NCBI RefSeq assembly: GCF_014196495.1
Contig: NZ_JACIDT010000004.1
Location: forward strand, 124,001 to 188,000
Direction: 5' to 3'
Origin: Sphingobium jiangsuense
Lineage (GTDB): Bacteria > Pseudomonadota > Alphaproteobacteria > Sphingomonadales > Sphingomonadaceae
Length of the DNA stretch: 64,000 nucleotides
Numbering within the stretch: position 1 is the stretch's first letter; each line of letters opens with the position of its first letter. A program made the position numbers and the translations under genes. The notes under the pieces are model-generated. The model was not told where the DNA came from. It worked only from the letters and a program-made list of their open reading frames with translations, and ran no database searches. This document shows positions 16,682-24,431 of this stretch, one piece after another.

Positions 16682-17563
16682 TCAGCTATAGGCCGGTTCT
16701 TCCCACCAGGGGAAATAGTCGGGCATGTCGGTGGAGACGCGATCGGGGAAGACGGCGGGCCGCTTTTCGAAGAAGGAGGCTACGCCCTCGGCGACATCGG
16801 CGCTCTGCCCGCGCGACAAAATGCCACGGCTGTCCACCTTGTGCGCGTCCATCGGGTCCGTCATGCCGAACCCGCGCCACATCATCTGGCGGATGAGCGC
16901 GACCGAGACGGGCGCGGTATTGTCGGCGATCTCCCGCGCGATGGCGATGGCGGCGGGCAGCAGTTCGTCGGGCGGCAGCACCTGGCTGACGAGGCCGCCC
17001 TCCTTCGCTTCCCGCGCGGAAAAGACGCGGCCGCTATAGCACCATTGCAGCGCCTGGCTGATGCCGACGATGCGCGGCAGGAAGAAGGACGAGGCCGCCT
17101 CCGGCACGATGCCGCGCCGCGCGAACACGAAGCCGATGCGCGCATCCTCGCTGGCGAGGCGGATGTCCATCGGCAGCGTCATGGTCGCGCCGATGCCGAC
17201 CGCCGGGCCGTTGATGCAGGCGATCACCGGCTTCAGGCAGCGGAAGATGCGCAGCGTCACCAGCCCGCCGCCATCGCGCGCGGATTGTCTGGAATAGTCG
17301 AGCGAACCGTCCGGGCGGACGGGCGTGTCCTCGGCGGCGATGAAGGCCGACGGCCCGTCGCTGAGGTCCGCCCCGGCGCAGAAGCCCCGCCCCTCGCCGG
17401 TCACGATCACCGCCCGCACCGTATCGTCTGCATCGACCTTGTCGAATGCGTCGATCATCTCGTTCATCATTTCCACGGTGAACGCGTTCAGCTTGTCGGG
17501 GCGATGCAGGGTGATGGTCGCGATCCCGTCCGCGACCGCATATCGGATGCTGTTGTAGCTCAT
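16682..17563 (-). CDS. Enoyl-CoA hydratase/isomerase family protein (crotonase 1)
   Basis: 293 residues from the ATG at 17563, which has GAGGA six bases upstream; an ATG at 17569 is too close. Oxyanion-hole motifs are GRGFCAGADLS and INGPAVGIGATM. The loop RRGIVPEAASSFFLP carries a glutamate at the place of the second catalytic Glu of hydratases. The protein ends with a C-terminal segment longer than usual. It is the third of three crotonase genes in a row and the only one with this Glu, so it is the best candidate for a true hydratase. Confidence 0.88.
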   Translation of the reverse strand: MSYNSIRYAVADGIATITLHRPDKLNAFTVEMMNEMIDAFDKVDADDTVRAVIVTGEGRGFCAGADLSDGPSAFIAAEDTPVRPDGSLDYSRQSARDGGGLVTLRIFRCLKPVIACINGPAVGIGATMTLPMDIRLASEDARIGFVFARRGIVPEAASSFFLPRIVGISQALQWCYSGRVFSAREAKEGGLVSQVLPPDELLPAAIAIAREIADNTAPVSVALIRQMMWRGFGMTDPMDAHKVDSRGILSRGQSADVAEGVASFFEKRPAVFPDRVSTDMPDYFPWWEEPAYS

Positions 17564-17579
17564 GGTCATTCCTCGACTG

Positions 17580-18353
17580 TCAGGCCCCGGTGAAGGCGGC
17601 GGGCCGCTTTTCCTGAAAGGCGGCGATCGCCTCGCGCGCGTCATGGGTGCGGCCACAGATATTCTGCAACGCGCGCTCGGTCTGGAGCGAGGTTTCCCAG
17701 TCGCTGTCCGCCGCCGTCCAGCCGAGCTTGCGGATCAGGCCCAGCGTCCGTGTCGGCCCGCCGGCAAGCCTTTCGGCGAGACCGAGCGCGACCGCCTCCA
17801 CCTCTTCCTCCGGCGCCACGCGGTTGATCATGCCCCATTGCAACGCCTGGGCGGCCGGGATCCTGTCGCCCAGCATCATCATCTCCATCGCCCGCGCGCG
17901 GCCGATCGCGCGCATCAGCAGGTGGGAGGAGCCGCCATCGGGCAGCAGGCCGATGCGGACGAAGGCTTGGAGGAAATAGGCGCTCTCGCTCGCGACGATC
18001 AGGTCGGCGGCCAGCGCCAGCGCGCAGCCGACACCGGCCGCTGCGCCCCGCACCGCCGAAACCCACGGCACCGGCAGGTCGCGCAGCGTCGTCATCAGCG
18101 GGTTGATATGGGTTTCCAGCGACAGCCCGAAATCCTCCGGCAGCGGGATGCTGGGATCGAGATTGGCGCCGGAGCAGAAGCCCCGCCCCTCGCCGGTCAG
18201 CACGATCGCGCGGGTCGAGGCGGCCAGATCGGTGAAGGCCGCGCTCAGTTCCTCGCAGGACCGGATGGTGACGGCGTTGAGCGTGGCGGGATCATTCATC
18301 CGGATAATGCCGACATCGTTGCGGCGCTCGACGATGATCTTCTCGAAGGACAT
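17580..18353 (-). CDS. Enoyl-CoA hydratase/isomerase family protein (crotonase 2, PaaG-like active site)
   Basis: 257 residues from the ATG at 18353 with AGGAG nine bases upstream; the frame is open further but without a better start. GRGFCSGANLD and RGAAAGVGCALALAAD form the CoA and oxyanion site. The active-site loop is RIGLLPDGGSSHLL, with Asp where hydratases have Glu. That pattern is known from isomerases such as PaaG. It may therefore move a double bond rather than add water. It lies in the middle of the three-crotonase block, 13 bases after the previous gene. Confidence 0.88.
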   Translation of the reverse strand: MSFEKIIVERRNDVGIIRMNDPATLNAVTIRSCEELSAAFTDLAASTRAIVLTGEGRGFCSGANLDPSIPLPEDFGLSLETHINPLMTTLRDLPVPWVSAVRGAAAGVGCALALAADLIVASESAYFLQAFVRIGLLPDGGSSHLLMRAIGRARAMEMMMLGDRIPAAQALQWGMINRVAPEEEVEAVALGLAERLAGGPTRTLGLIRKLGWTAADSDWETSLQTERALQNICGRTHDAREAIAAFQEKRPAAFTGA

Positions 18354-18366
18354 GAACGCAAACTCC

Positions 18367-19185
18367 TCAGGAATAAACCGGCGCGGCGGCGGGCGGGCCG
18401 AAGCGCGCCTGTTCCTTCGCCAGCCCTGCGCGCACCGCCTCGGCCTGATTGGCGGTGCCGAACAGCGCCTGCTGCTCTGTCGCCTCGGCATTGAGGATGC
18501 GGGTGCACAGCGCCTCGTCGGCGAAGGACAGCAGCCGCTTGCCCGCGCGGATCGCGTCGGGGCTTTGGGCCGCGATTTCCCCGGCAAAGGCCAGCGCCTC
18601 GGCAACCGGATCGGCGCAGACGCGGGTGGCAAGGCCAAGGCGCGCCGCCTCCTCGCCGGTGAAGACGCGTCCGCTCGCCAGCAGTTCGGCGGCGAGATCG
18701 GGGCGGACGAGGCCGCGCAGCAGGAACATGCCCGCCATGTCGGGGATGAGGCCCCATTTCACTTCCATCAGCGCCAGCCGCGCATCGGGGGCGACGAAGC
18801 GCATGTCGGCGCCCAACGCGAGCTGGAAGCCGCCGCCGAAGGCGACGTCCTGTATTGCCGCGATCACCGGCACGGGAAGGCGGCGCCATTGCATCACCGC
18901 ATGCTGGGCGATGTTGACGCCATCATAGGCGCGGGAGGCAATGTCGCTGCGGGCGCGGTCGCGTCCCTGCGGGTCGGCGAGGTTGGAAAGATCGATGCCG
19001 GCGCAAAAGCCGCGCCCCTCGCCGGAAAGGACGACCGCCCGGACATCATCGTTCCCGGCCAGTTGCGTGCCCGCTTCCACCAATGCCTCGAACATGGCGC
19101 CGTCGAGCGCGTTCATCTTGTCCGCGCGGACCATGCGCACATGCGCGACATGGCCGCTTATATCCGTCTTCACCCGCTGCGACAT
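18367..19185 (-). CDS. Enoyl-CoA hydratase/isomerase family protein (crotonase 3)
   Basis: 272 residues from the ATG at 19185; a GTG directly before it at 19188 is an alternative. GRGFCAGIDLS and QDVAFGGGFQLALGAD are the crotonase signatures. The active-site loop KWGLIPDMAGMFLL has Asp in place of the second Glu. It is the first gene of the long minus-strand operon that continues to the racemase, and the shared palindrome lies 66 bases upstream. Function within the crotonase fold (hydratase, isomerase or hydrolase) is not settled by sequence. Confidence 0.88.
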   Translation of the reverse strand: MSQRVKTDISGHVAHVRMVRADKMNALDGAMFEALVEAGTQLAGNDDVRAVVLSGEGRGFCAGIDLSNLADPQGRDRARSDIASRAYDGVNIAQHAVMQWRRLPVPVIAAIQDVAFGGGFQLALGADMRFVAPDARLALMEVKWGLIPDMAGMFLLRGLVRPDLAAELLASGRVFTGEEAARLGLATRVCADPVAEALAFAGEIAAQSPDAIRAGKRLLSFADEALCTRILNAEATEQQALFGTANQAEAVRAGLAKEQARFGPPAAAPVYS

Positions 19186-19250
19186 CACCCTGTTTTCCTT
19201 GCCTGCCTTTTGTCGTTACAGGGCGGGACGGGCATAAGTCAATTAGATAA

Positions 19251-19262
19251 TTAATCGATTAA
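19251..19262. promoter_or_regulatory. Shared operator-like palindrome, site 4 (perfect)
   Basis: TTAATCGATTAA, a perfect 12-base palindrome and a full match to the consensus. It overlaps the stop codon of the upstream acyl-CoA dehydrogenase gene and lies 66 bases before the start of the seven-gene crotonase-racemase operon. Confidence 0.75.
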
Positions 19263-20545
19263 AATGGCACGCCCTTGTTCGGACCGGCGAAGCGGAACAG
19301 GAAGGCAGCGACCTTGCGTATCTGGATTTCCTCCGATCCTTCGGTGATGCGATAGCGGCGGTGATGGCGGTAGATATGCTCGAACGGCTTGTGCCGCGAA
19401 TAGCCGATGCCGCCATGCACCTGCATCGCCCGATCGGCGGCCTCGCAGCAGAGGCGATTCGCGTAGTAATTGCACATGGACACCTTGTCGGACAGGCGGC
19501 GGGCGACCTCCGGGTGCGGCATCTGGTCCATTTCCCATGCGGTCTTGTAGATCAACTGGCGCAGCATCTCGGCCTGGGTGGCGAGTTCCACCAGCGGGAA
19601 CTGGATCGCCTGATTGACGGCGAGCGGCTTGCCGAAGGGCTTGCGCTCCACCGCATATTTCACCGCCTCGTTGATGCAATAGGTCGCCGCGCCCAGCGAG
19701 CTCGCGGCCTGGCGGATGCGGTTTTCATGCACGAACGCCTGCGCCAGCGGCAGCCCATGGCCTTCCTCGCCGAACATCGCGGTTTCCGGCACCCAGACAT
19801 TGGTGAGGCTGAGGCGCGGATGATCGGTCGGCATGTTGAAGGTCCAGAGATATTCCTCGACCACCAGCCCTTCCGTCGGCACGGGGACGAGAAAGCAGCT
19901 GATGCCGAGCGCATCTCCATCCTTGCCGCCGGTGCGGGCGAACACCGCGCAATGGGTCGCGCGGTGCATGCCGGTGATCCACATCTTGCGCCCGTCGATG
20001 CGCCAGCCGGGCACGCCGTCGCGGCTTTCGCGCACCGCCCGCGTCTCCATGAAGGTGGCGTCGGAGCCGTGATCGGGCTCGGTGAGGCCGAAGCAGACGA
20101 AAATCTCGTCGGAAAGCAGACCGGGGATGAACTCGTCCTTCTGCGCCTGCGTGCCGAAATCGCGGAACATGACGACCAGCGGCTGGTTGCCGACGATCGA
20201 ATGCTCGTTCTGCAAATCATTGTGCAGGCCGAGGCCCTTGGCCGCCAGATGCTCGCGGATCACGGTCATCCAGAGGTTGGAGCCGCCCTTGCCGCCGAAT
20301 TCCACCGGGTTGGCGAACCGGAAATGGCCGGCCTTGTCGGCGCGCCGCTTCGCCTCGTGCAGCAGATCCTCCCACTCCTTGCGGGGCAGGCCGCCATTTT
20401 CCCAGTCGGTGCGGCTATGCTCGCGACGATGGTCGAAGAAGCGGATATTGTCGTCCACCTCCTCCAGCGGCTTGATCTCCGCCTCGATGAAGCGGTCGAG
20501 CTCGGCCAGATAATCGACGAGGTCCTGAGGCAGATCGAAGTTCAT
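19259..20545 (-). CDS. Acyl-CoA dehydrogenase, ACAD10/11-LvaC type
   Basis: 428 residues from the ATG at 20545 with an AGAGGA site. It is the only one of the seven dehydrogenases here with a canonical catalytic Glu segment: ITEGSEEIQ, Glu about 402. LTEPDHGSDATFM, WITGMHRA and QVHGGIGYSRHKPFEH mark the flavin site and the long ACAD10/11-like form. The start codon overlaps the stop of the DUF6285 gene by four bases. In the levulinate pathway the matching enzyme LvaC removes the phosphate from 4-phosphoacyl-CoA made by LvaA/LvaB. The same job is proposed here from gene order. Confidence 0.9.
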   Translation of the reverse strand: MNFDLPQDLVDYLAELDRFIEAEIKPLEEVDDNIRFFDHRREHSRTDWENGGLPRKEWEDLLHEAKRRADKAGHFRFANPVEFGGKGGSNLWMTVIREHLAAKGLGLHNDLQNEHSIVGNQPLVVMFRDFGTQAQKDEFIPGLLSDEIFVCFGLTEPDHGSDATFMETRAVRESRDGVPGWRIDGRKMWITGMHRATHCAVFARTGGKDGDALGISCFLVPVPTEGLVVEEYLWTFNMPTDHPRLSLTNVWVPETAMFGEEGHGLPLAQAFVHENRIRQAASSLGAATYCINEAVKYAVERKPFGKPLAVNQAIQFPLVELATQAEMLRQLIYKTAWEMDQMPHPEVARRLSDKVSMCNYYANRLCCEAADRAMQVHGGIGYSRHKPFEHIYRHHRRYRITEGSEEIQIRKVAAFLFRFAGPNKGVPF

Positions 20546-20946
20546 GCGTTTTTCCTCTCCCGCCGCCGGGCCGCCCGGATCGCCAGCGCCGGGGCGATGC
20601 TGGCGTAGCGAGGCTGGTCGACGGCGATTTTCGCCAAAGTCGTTTCCCACAGATGATCCATCAGGCCGGGCATCTCCGCCTCGCCCGCCCCCGCGCGCAA
20701 CCGCGCCGCCAGCAGGCGGTTCAGCCCGGCGGTCGTGCCGCTTGTCCCCAGCAGGGCGGCGAGCCGCGCATTTTCCGCGGCGTCGATCGCCGCCTCGTCC
20801 GCGATCTGCCGCCGCACCAGATCGAGCGCATTGGCCGCGACGCGGGCGTGGAAGGCGGCGGCGTCCGTCAGCTGCGGCCCGATCTCCTCGCGCAGCAGCC
20901 GCGCAACGGCGGCCAGCAACTCCTCCGGCCGGGGATCATCCAGCAT
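20542..20946 (-). CDS. DUF6285-type small protein, LvaB-like position
   Basis: 134 residues, almost all helical, no signal peptide. It opens with RPEELLAAVARLLREEI and has ANALDLVRRQIADE in the middle, the pattern of the DUF6285 family, which is regularly found beside ACAD10/11-type kinases and dehydrogenases. It overlaps the kinase gene by 11 bases and the dehydrogenase gene by four, so the three products are probably made in fixed ratio. In Pseudomonas putida a small protein in the same position, LvaB, is needed by the kinase LvaA. Equivalence is inferred from size and position. Confidence 0.8.
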   Translation of the reverse strand: MLDDPRPEELLAAVARLLREEIGPQLTDAAAFHARVAANALDLVRRQIADEAAIDAAENARLAALLGTSGTTAGLNRLLAARLRAGAGEAEMPGLMDHLWETTLAKIAVDQPRYASIAPALAIRAARRRERKNA

Positions 20947-21955
20947 CGACGCCTCCCTCGATCGCCGCGAGCAGGTCGATCTCGCTCTCGGAGATGCGCC
21001 GCACGATCATGCCGCGCTCCACCGACGGATCGTCGCCGCGAAAGCGCGCCAGCATTTCCGCGCAGAACAGGCCCCAGCGCAGGCTCCCCATCACCTCCCA
21101 CCAGTGCACGCGCGCCGCATCGACGGGCGCGCCGCCGGTCCGGGCATAGGCTTCGAACATGTCCGCGCGAGAGCCGAGACCGGCGACGGGGCGCTCAATT
21201 CGCCCGAAACGCCAGGGCGGCAGGCTGATCCACGCCAGATCCTCGGCCGGGTCGCCCAGATGCGCCAGCTCCCAGTCGAGCACCGCGCGCACCCCCTCCG
21301 GCCCGGTGATGACATTGCCGAGGCGAAAATCGCCATGAACCAGAGCCAGCCGCTCCGGCTCCGGCGGCGCGTGACGGGCCGCCCAGCCCAGCGCCAGCTC
21401 GAACACCGGGCGCGGCGTCGGGTCGGCGTCCAGCGACTCTCGGATCGCCTCCAGCGCCGCCGCGACGCCGGACCGGCGCATCGGCGGCAGCACCGCGACC
21501 GGTACGCGATGGATGCGGGCGAGGATCGCGCCGAAGGACGCCACCATCGTCTCGCGCGTGGCGGCGAACGCCTCGTCGCGCTGGATGCGGCGGGCCAGCG
21601 TCTCGCCCTCGACATGATCGGTGACGAAGCCTTCGCCCAGACCGTCGGCTGGCTCCAGCTCATGCCGGACATGCGGGCAGGGCACGCCCTGCGCCGCCGC
21701 CGCACGGATCGCGGCCGCCTCCACGGTGAACCCCGCCGCCATCGGATGGGGCACGGCGCCGGGGGCTGCGCGCCGCAGGATCAGCCGCCGCGTACCGGCG
21801 GGCCCCACGGCGTCGAAAGCCCATGTCTCCTGACTCGCCCCGCCGCTCAGGCGCCGCAGGTTGGCGAGGCTGGCGCCCGGATCGATCCGGGCGACCAGCA
21901 CCGCCATGCGTGCCGGGAACGGATCGGCCCCCACGTCCATCGCCGGCGCGTCCAT
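20936..21955 (-). CDS. Phosphotransferase of the ACAD10/11-LvaA type (APH fold)
   Basis: 339 residues from the ATG at 21955, just after the thiolase stop. The ribosome site is weak, so coupling is likely. GGASQETWAF (38-47) is the nucleotide loop, HGDFRLGN (207-214) carries the catalytic Asp, and DWELAHLGD (227-235) binds metal. It is followed without a gap by the DUF6285 and ACAD10/11-like genes, the order kinase, small protein, dehydrogenase known from lvaABC. The likely substrate is a 4-hydroxyacyl-CoA. Antibiotic resistance is not supported by the setting. Confidence 0.88.
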   Translation of the reverse strand: MDAPAMDVGADPFPARMAVLVARIDPGASLANLRRLSGGASQETWAFDAVGPAGTRRLILRRAAPGAVPHPMAAGFTVEAAAIRAAAAQGVPCPHVRHELEPADGLGEGFVTDHVEGETLARRIQRDEAFAATRETMVASFGAILARIHRVPVAVLPPMRRSGVAAALEAIRESLDADPTPRPVFELALGWAARHAPPEPERLALVHGDFRLGNVITGPEGVRAVLDWELAHLGDPAEDLAWISLPPWRFGRIERPVAGLGSRADMFEAYARTGGAPVDAARVHWWEVMGSLRWGLFCAEMLARFRGDDPSVERGMIVRRISESEIDLLAAIEGGVDAG

Positions 21956-21962
21956 CGCTTGC

Positions 21963-23126
21963 TCAGGGCAGCTCGTTGGCGAAAATGGCCGAGCTGTTGA
22001 TCGGCGATCCGGGGCCGCCGCAGACGAGGCAGGTCCTCGCATCCGGCACCGGATTGGCCGACTGTCCGCGCAACTGCCGTACCGCCTCGACCGCGATGTT
22101 GATGCCGTGGATGAAGCCCTGCGCCAGATTGCCGCCGGAGGTGTTGACCGGCAGCTTGCCCGAAGGCGCGATCAGATTGTCGAACTTCAGGTCCTCGGCC
22201 GCGCTTTCCCAGCTGATGAGGCCATGGCCGACCAGCGAGGAAATGCCTTGATAGGTGAAATTCTCATAAAGCTGGGTGACGTCGATATCCCTGGGGCCCA
22301 GCCCCGTCATCTCCCAGAGGCGGCGCGCGACCGGCTCGAAACCGGTCGAGGTATAGTCGTCGTCATTTTCCAGCAGGTCGCCCCAGCCCTTCTCCGCGCC
22401 CGTCGCGGCGCCGAGCAGATAGACGGGCTTCTGCTTCAGGTCGCGCGCATGCTCGGCCGACACCAGCAGGATCGCGCCCGCGCCGTCATTCTCGCGCGAG
22501 CAGTCGAACAGACGCAGCGGCTCGGCGATCCAGCGCGACTTGCGATAGGTCTCGATGTCGAACTGCTGGCCGTAGGACACCGCCTCCGGGTTGCGCGAAC
22601 CGTGATAATAATCGGCCAGCACCAGCTGCTCGACCGCCTCCTGCGGCAGATTGTGCTGCAACGCCATGCGCATCGCCCGCAATGCGCAGATCTGCGCGGG
22701 GGCGGTGATGCCCGCGGCGACGAAATGATTGTTCACATGATGCGCCATCACCGCCGAGGACAGGCGGCCGCTATTGCCCTGCACCAGCGCGCGGAACACT
22801 ACCGCTGCCTTGCACTGGCCGGTCGCGATCGCCATCGCCGCCAGCTCGAACGCGCCGAGCAGCCCGCCGCCGCCGCCGCCCCAGACCGAGGTGGACAGGC
22901 GGATTTCCTTCGTGCCCAGCTCCGGCATCAGCCGGTCGGGCTGGTTGTGATCGTCGCCATAGGAGACGAAGCCGTCGACATCGGCGGGATCGAGCCCGGC
23001 ATCCTCGCAGGCCGCGACGATCGCGCGGGTCAGCACGCCGCGCTCGCCATAGGGGGCGCCCGCCCGCTTATATTGCAGCACGCCGACCCCGGCCGCCGCC
23101 ACCTTACCCATCAAACCATTGGCCAT
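21963..23126 (-). CDS. Thiolase-fold lipid-transfer/aldolase-type protein (Ltp2-like)
   Basis: 387 residues from the ATG at 23126 with AGAGGA seven bases upstream. It is a thiolase fold, but where degradative thiolases have the nucleophilic Cys it reads TSVWGGGGGGLL, without Cys. QLYENFTY and SGGNLAQGFIHG are typical of the SCP-x/Ltp2 group, and it ends with CLVCGGPGS. Ltp2-type proteins pair with a DUF35 partner and cleave a carbon bond by retro-aldol reaction during steroid side-chain loss. The DUF35 gene lies directly upstream here, which supports an aldolase role over a thiolytic one. Confidence 0.88.
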   Translation of the reverse strand: MANGLMGKVAAAGVGVLQYKRAGAPYGERGVLTRAIVAACEDAGLDPADVDGFVSYGDDHNQPDRLMPELGTKEIRLSTSVWGGGGGGLLGAFELAAMAIATGQCKAAVVFRALVQGNSGRLSSAVMAHHVNNHFVAAGITAPAQICALRAMRMALQHNLPQEAVEQLVLADYYHGSRNPEAVSYGQQFDIETYRKSRWIAEPLRLFDCSRENDGAGAILLVSAEHARDLKQKPVYLLGAATGAEKGWGDLLENDDDYTSTGFEPVARRLWEMTGLGPRDIDVTQLYENFTYQGISSLVGHGLISWESAAEDLKFDNLIAPSGKLPVNTSGGNLAQGFIHGINIAVEAVRQLRGQSANPVPDARTCLVCGGPGSPINSSAIFANELP

Positions 23127-23153
23127 GTTCATATCCTCTTGTCGTTCGGGCGA

Positions 23154-23564
23154 TCAGGCCGGGAGCCAGCGGATGGCGGGGATGTCCTCATCCCCGAAGC
23201 GCGTCGTCGCGATCCGGCCGACCAGCGGCAGGTCGAGCGCCAGCAGGCTCTCGTCGCCCTCGTAAAGGCCGAGCAACCGGCGGTCGCGCGCATGGGGCAG
23301 ATAGGCGAGCACCGTCACGAAGGGCGTGCCGATGCCCTCCGTCCCGCCGAAGGGATGCCAGGTTCGGGTCCAGCTGAAGAGCTTGCCCTCCAGCGCGATT
23401 TCATGCCATTCCGGCTCCCAGGTGCCGCAGTCGCCGCAACGGGACACGGCGGGCCATTTCCATTCGCCGCAGCCCTGGCATTTCTGCATGATGAGGCGCC
23501 CTTCGGAAAGGGCGTGCCAATAGGGCGCGTCGGCGGGTCCGGTGCGAAGGGCTGCGTCGTCCAA
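23154..23564 (-). CDS. Zn-ribbon/OB-fold DUF35 protein, partner of the thiolase-like protein
   Basis: 136 residues from a TTG at 23564 that has GGAGAG seven bases upstream; a longer reading from TTG at 23612 lacks a good site. Two zinc-binding knuckles, CQGCG (29-33) and CGDCG (43-47), precede a beta-rich OB domain (GKLFSWTRTWHPFGG onward). DUF35 proteins form tight complexes with thiolase-like partners and bring the acyl-CoA. It is the first gene of the operon that continues through the thiolase, kinase, DUF6285 and dehydrogenase genes. Confidence 0.88.
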   Translation of the reverse strand: MDDAALRTGPADAPYWHALSEGRLIMQKCQGCGEWKWPAVSRCGDCGTWEPEWHEIALEGKLFSWTRTWHPFGGTEGIGTPFVTVLAYLPHARDRRLLGLYEGDESLLALDLPLVGRIATTRFGDEDIPAIRWLPA

Positions 23565-23619
23565 AATCTCTCTCCATCGATAGGGGCGGCCGCGCGGCCA
23601 GCGGCCTTCCAATATTCAA

Positions 23620-23631
23620 TTGCCTGATTAA
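23620..23631. promoter_or_regulatory. Shared operator-like palindrome, site 13 (weaker)
   Basis: TTGCCTGATTAA, 9 of 12 matches, with an intact right half GATTAA. It lies 56 bases before the DUF35 start, at the head of the five-gene operon. Confidence 0.45.
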
Positions 23632-23667
23632 TTTCTTTGGCGCAATGCGGAAATGCACGCCGCGCCG

Positions 23668-24216
23668 TCAGGCGACGTTATAGGCCTTCATCGCCTCGCC
23701 CAGCGGCGGCGTGTCCTCCCGCTCGATCTCCATCGTCAGCAGGTGCCCGGCGGTCATGATGTAGAAGCCGGCGACCAGATTGAGCTCGACCAGCTCGCCG
23801 GGGGTGAACTCGGCCTTCGCCTTGTCGAACACCGCATCGCTGACGCGGCCCAGCCGCCTGATGTCCTCGGCATAGGCGACGGCCAGCTTCTCGCGCTCGG
23901 AAAGCGAGGAGAAATCACCCGATTTCATCGCGTTGATCTTCTCGTCGGGCAGACCCACCGCGCGGCCGACGCTGACATGCTGATACCATTCATAGTCCGA
24001 ATCGCAGAGCACCCCGATACGCAGGATGACGAGCTCGCGCAGCGTCGGTTCCAGCGATCCCTTGCGCAGCAGTGCCGCACCCAGCTTCGAATAGGCGACC
24101 ATCAGCGTGGGCGCATGGGCCATCATGCGATTGACGTTCAGCGACCCCATGCGCTCCAGCCGGTCGGCGATTTCCGGTTCCAGGCTGGCGGGATCGGGAT
24201 AGGGAATGCGGGCCAT
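23668..24216 (-). CDS. Carboxymuconolactone decarboxylase (AhpD-like) family protein
   Basis: 182 residues, all helical. The core ELVILRIGVLCDSDYEWYQHVSVGRAVGLP (about 61-90) matches the CMD family, but only one Cys stands where AhpD-type peroxidases have CxxC, so a thiol peroxidase role is doubtful. Related small proteins are common next to sphingomonad catabolic operons and are of unknown function. It is upstream of the DUF35 operon on the same strand, with about 100 bases between, and could share its transcript or have its own promoter in 24217-24350. Confidence 0.85.
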   Translation of the reverse strand: MARIPYPDPASLEPEIADRLERMGSLNVNRMMAHAPTLMVAYSKLGAALLRKGSLEPTLRELVILRIGVLCDSDYEWYQHVSVGRAVGLPDEKINAMKSGDFSSLSEREKLAVAYAEDIRRLGRVSDAVFDKAKAEFTPGELVELNLVAGFYIMTAGHLLTMEIEREDTPPLGEAMKAYNVA

Positions 24217-24350
24217 GGTCTTCTCTCCTTGAACGCGCCGTCGGCAAAATTTAGCCGGACGATGAATTTCTTGTCCCGACTAAGCATAGCCGCTTCCGCA
24301 TGTAAACCGAATCATGTTAGGGACCGGCTAGCGGAAACGGAGAGGCAGGA

Positions 24351-24431
24351 ATGACAGGCACTTCCCCCGGCGCGGCGACCGCGCGCCAGCGGCTGACGAC
24401 AACAAGGATCGAAGCCCGCCATGCCGCGTGA
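24351..24431 (+). CDS. Possible 26-codon leader ORF
   Basis: ATG at 24351 follows GAGAGGCAGGA, a better ribosome site than the one in front of the downstream gene. The frame runs 26 codons and its TGA overlaps the start of the SRPBCC gene by 11 bases. The peptide (MTGTSPGAATARQRL and on) matches nothing I recognise. It may be a coupling leader or chance. Confidence 0.3.
   Translation: MTGTSPGAATARQRLTTTRIEARHAA

Noticed and set aside
14784..21955. Aminoglycoside resistance by the phosphotransferase-fold genes
   Set aside because: Their neighbours are acyl-CoA genes, and the sequence type and gene order fit ACAD10/11-LvaA kinases.
22000..23564. Calling the steroid pathway outright from the Ltp2/DUF35 pair and FadE-type genes
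   Set aside because: No ring-opening enzymes, ketosteroid dehydrogenase, KshA-like context or MaoC hydratase are in the window, so steroid is only one of several candidate substrates.
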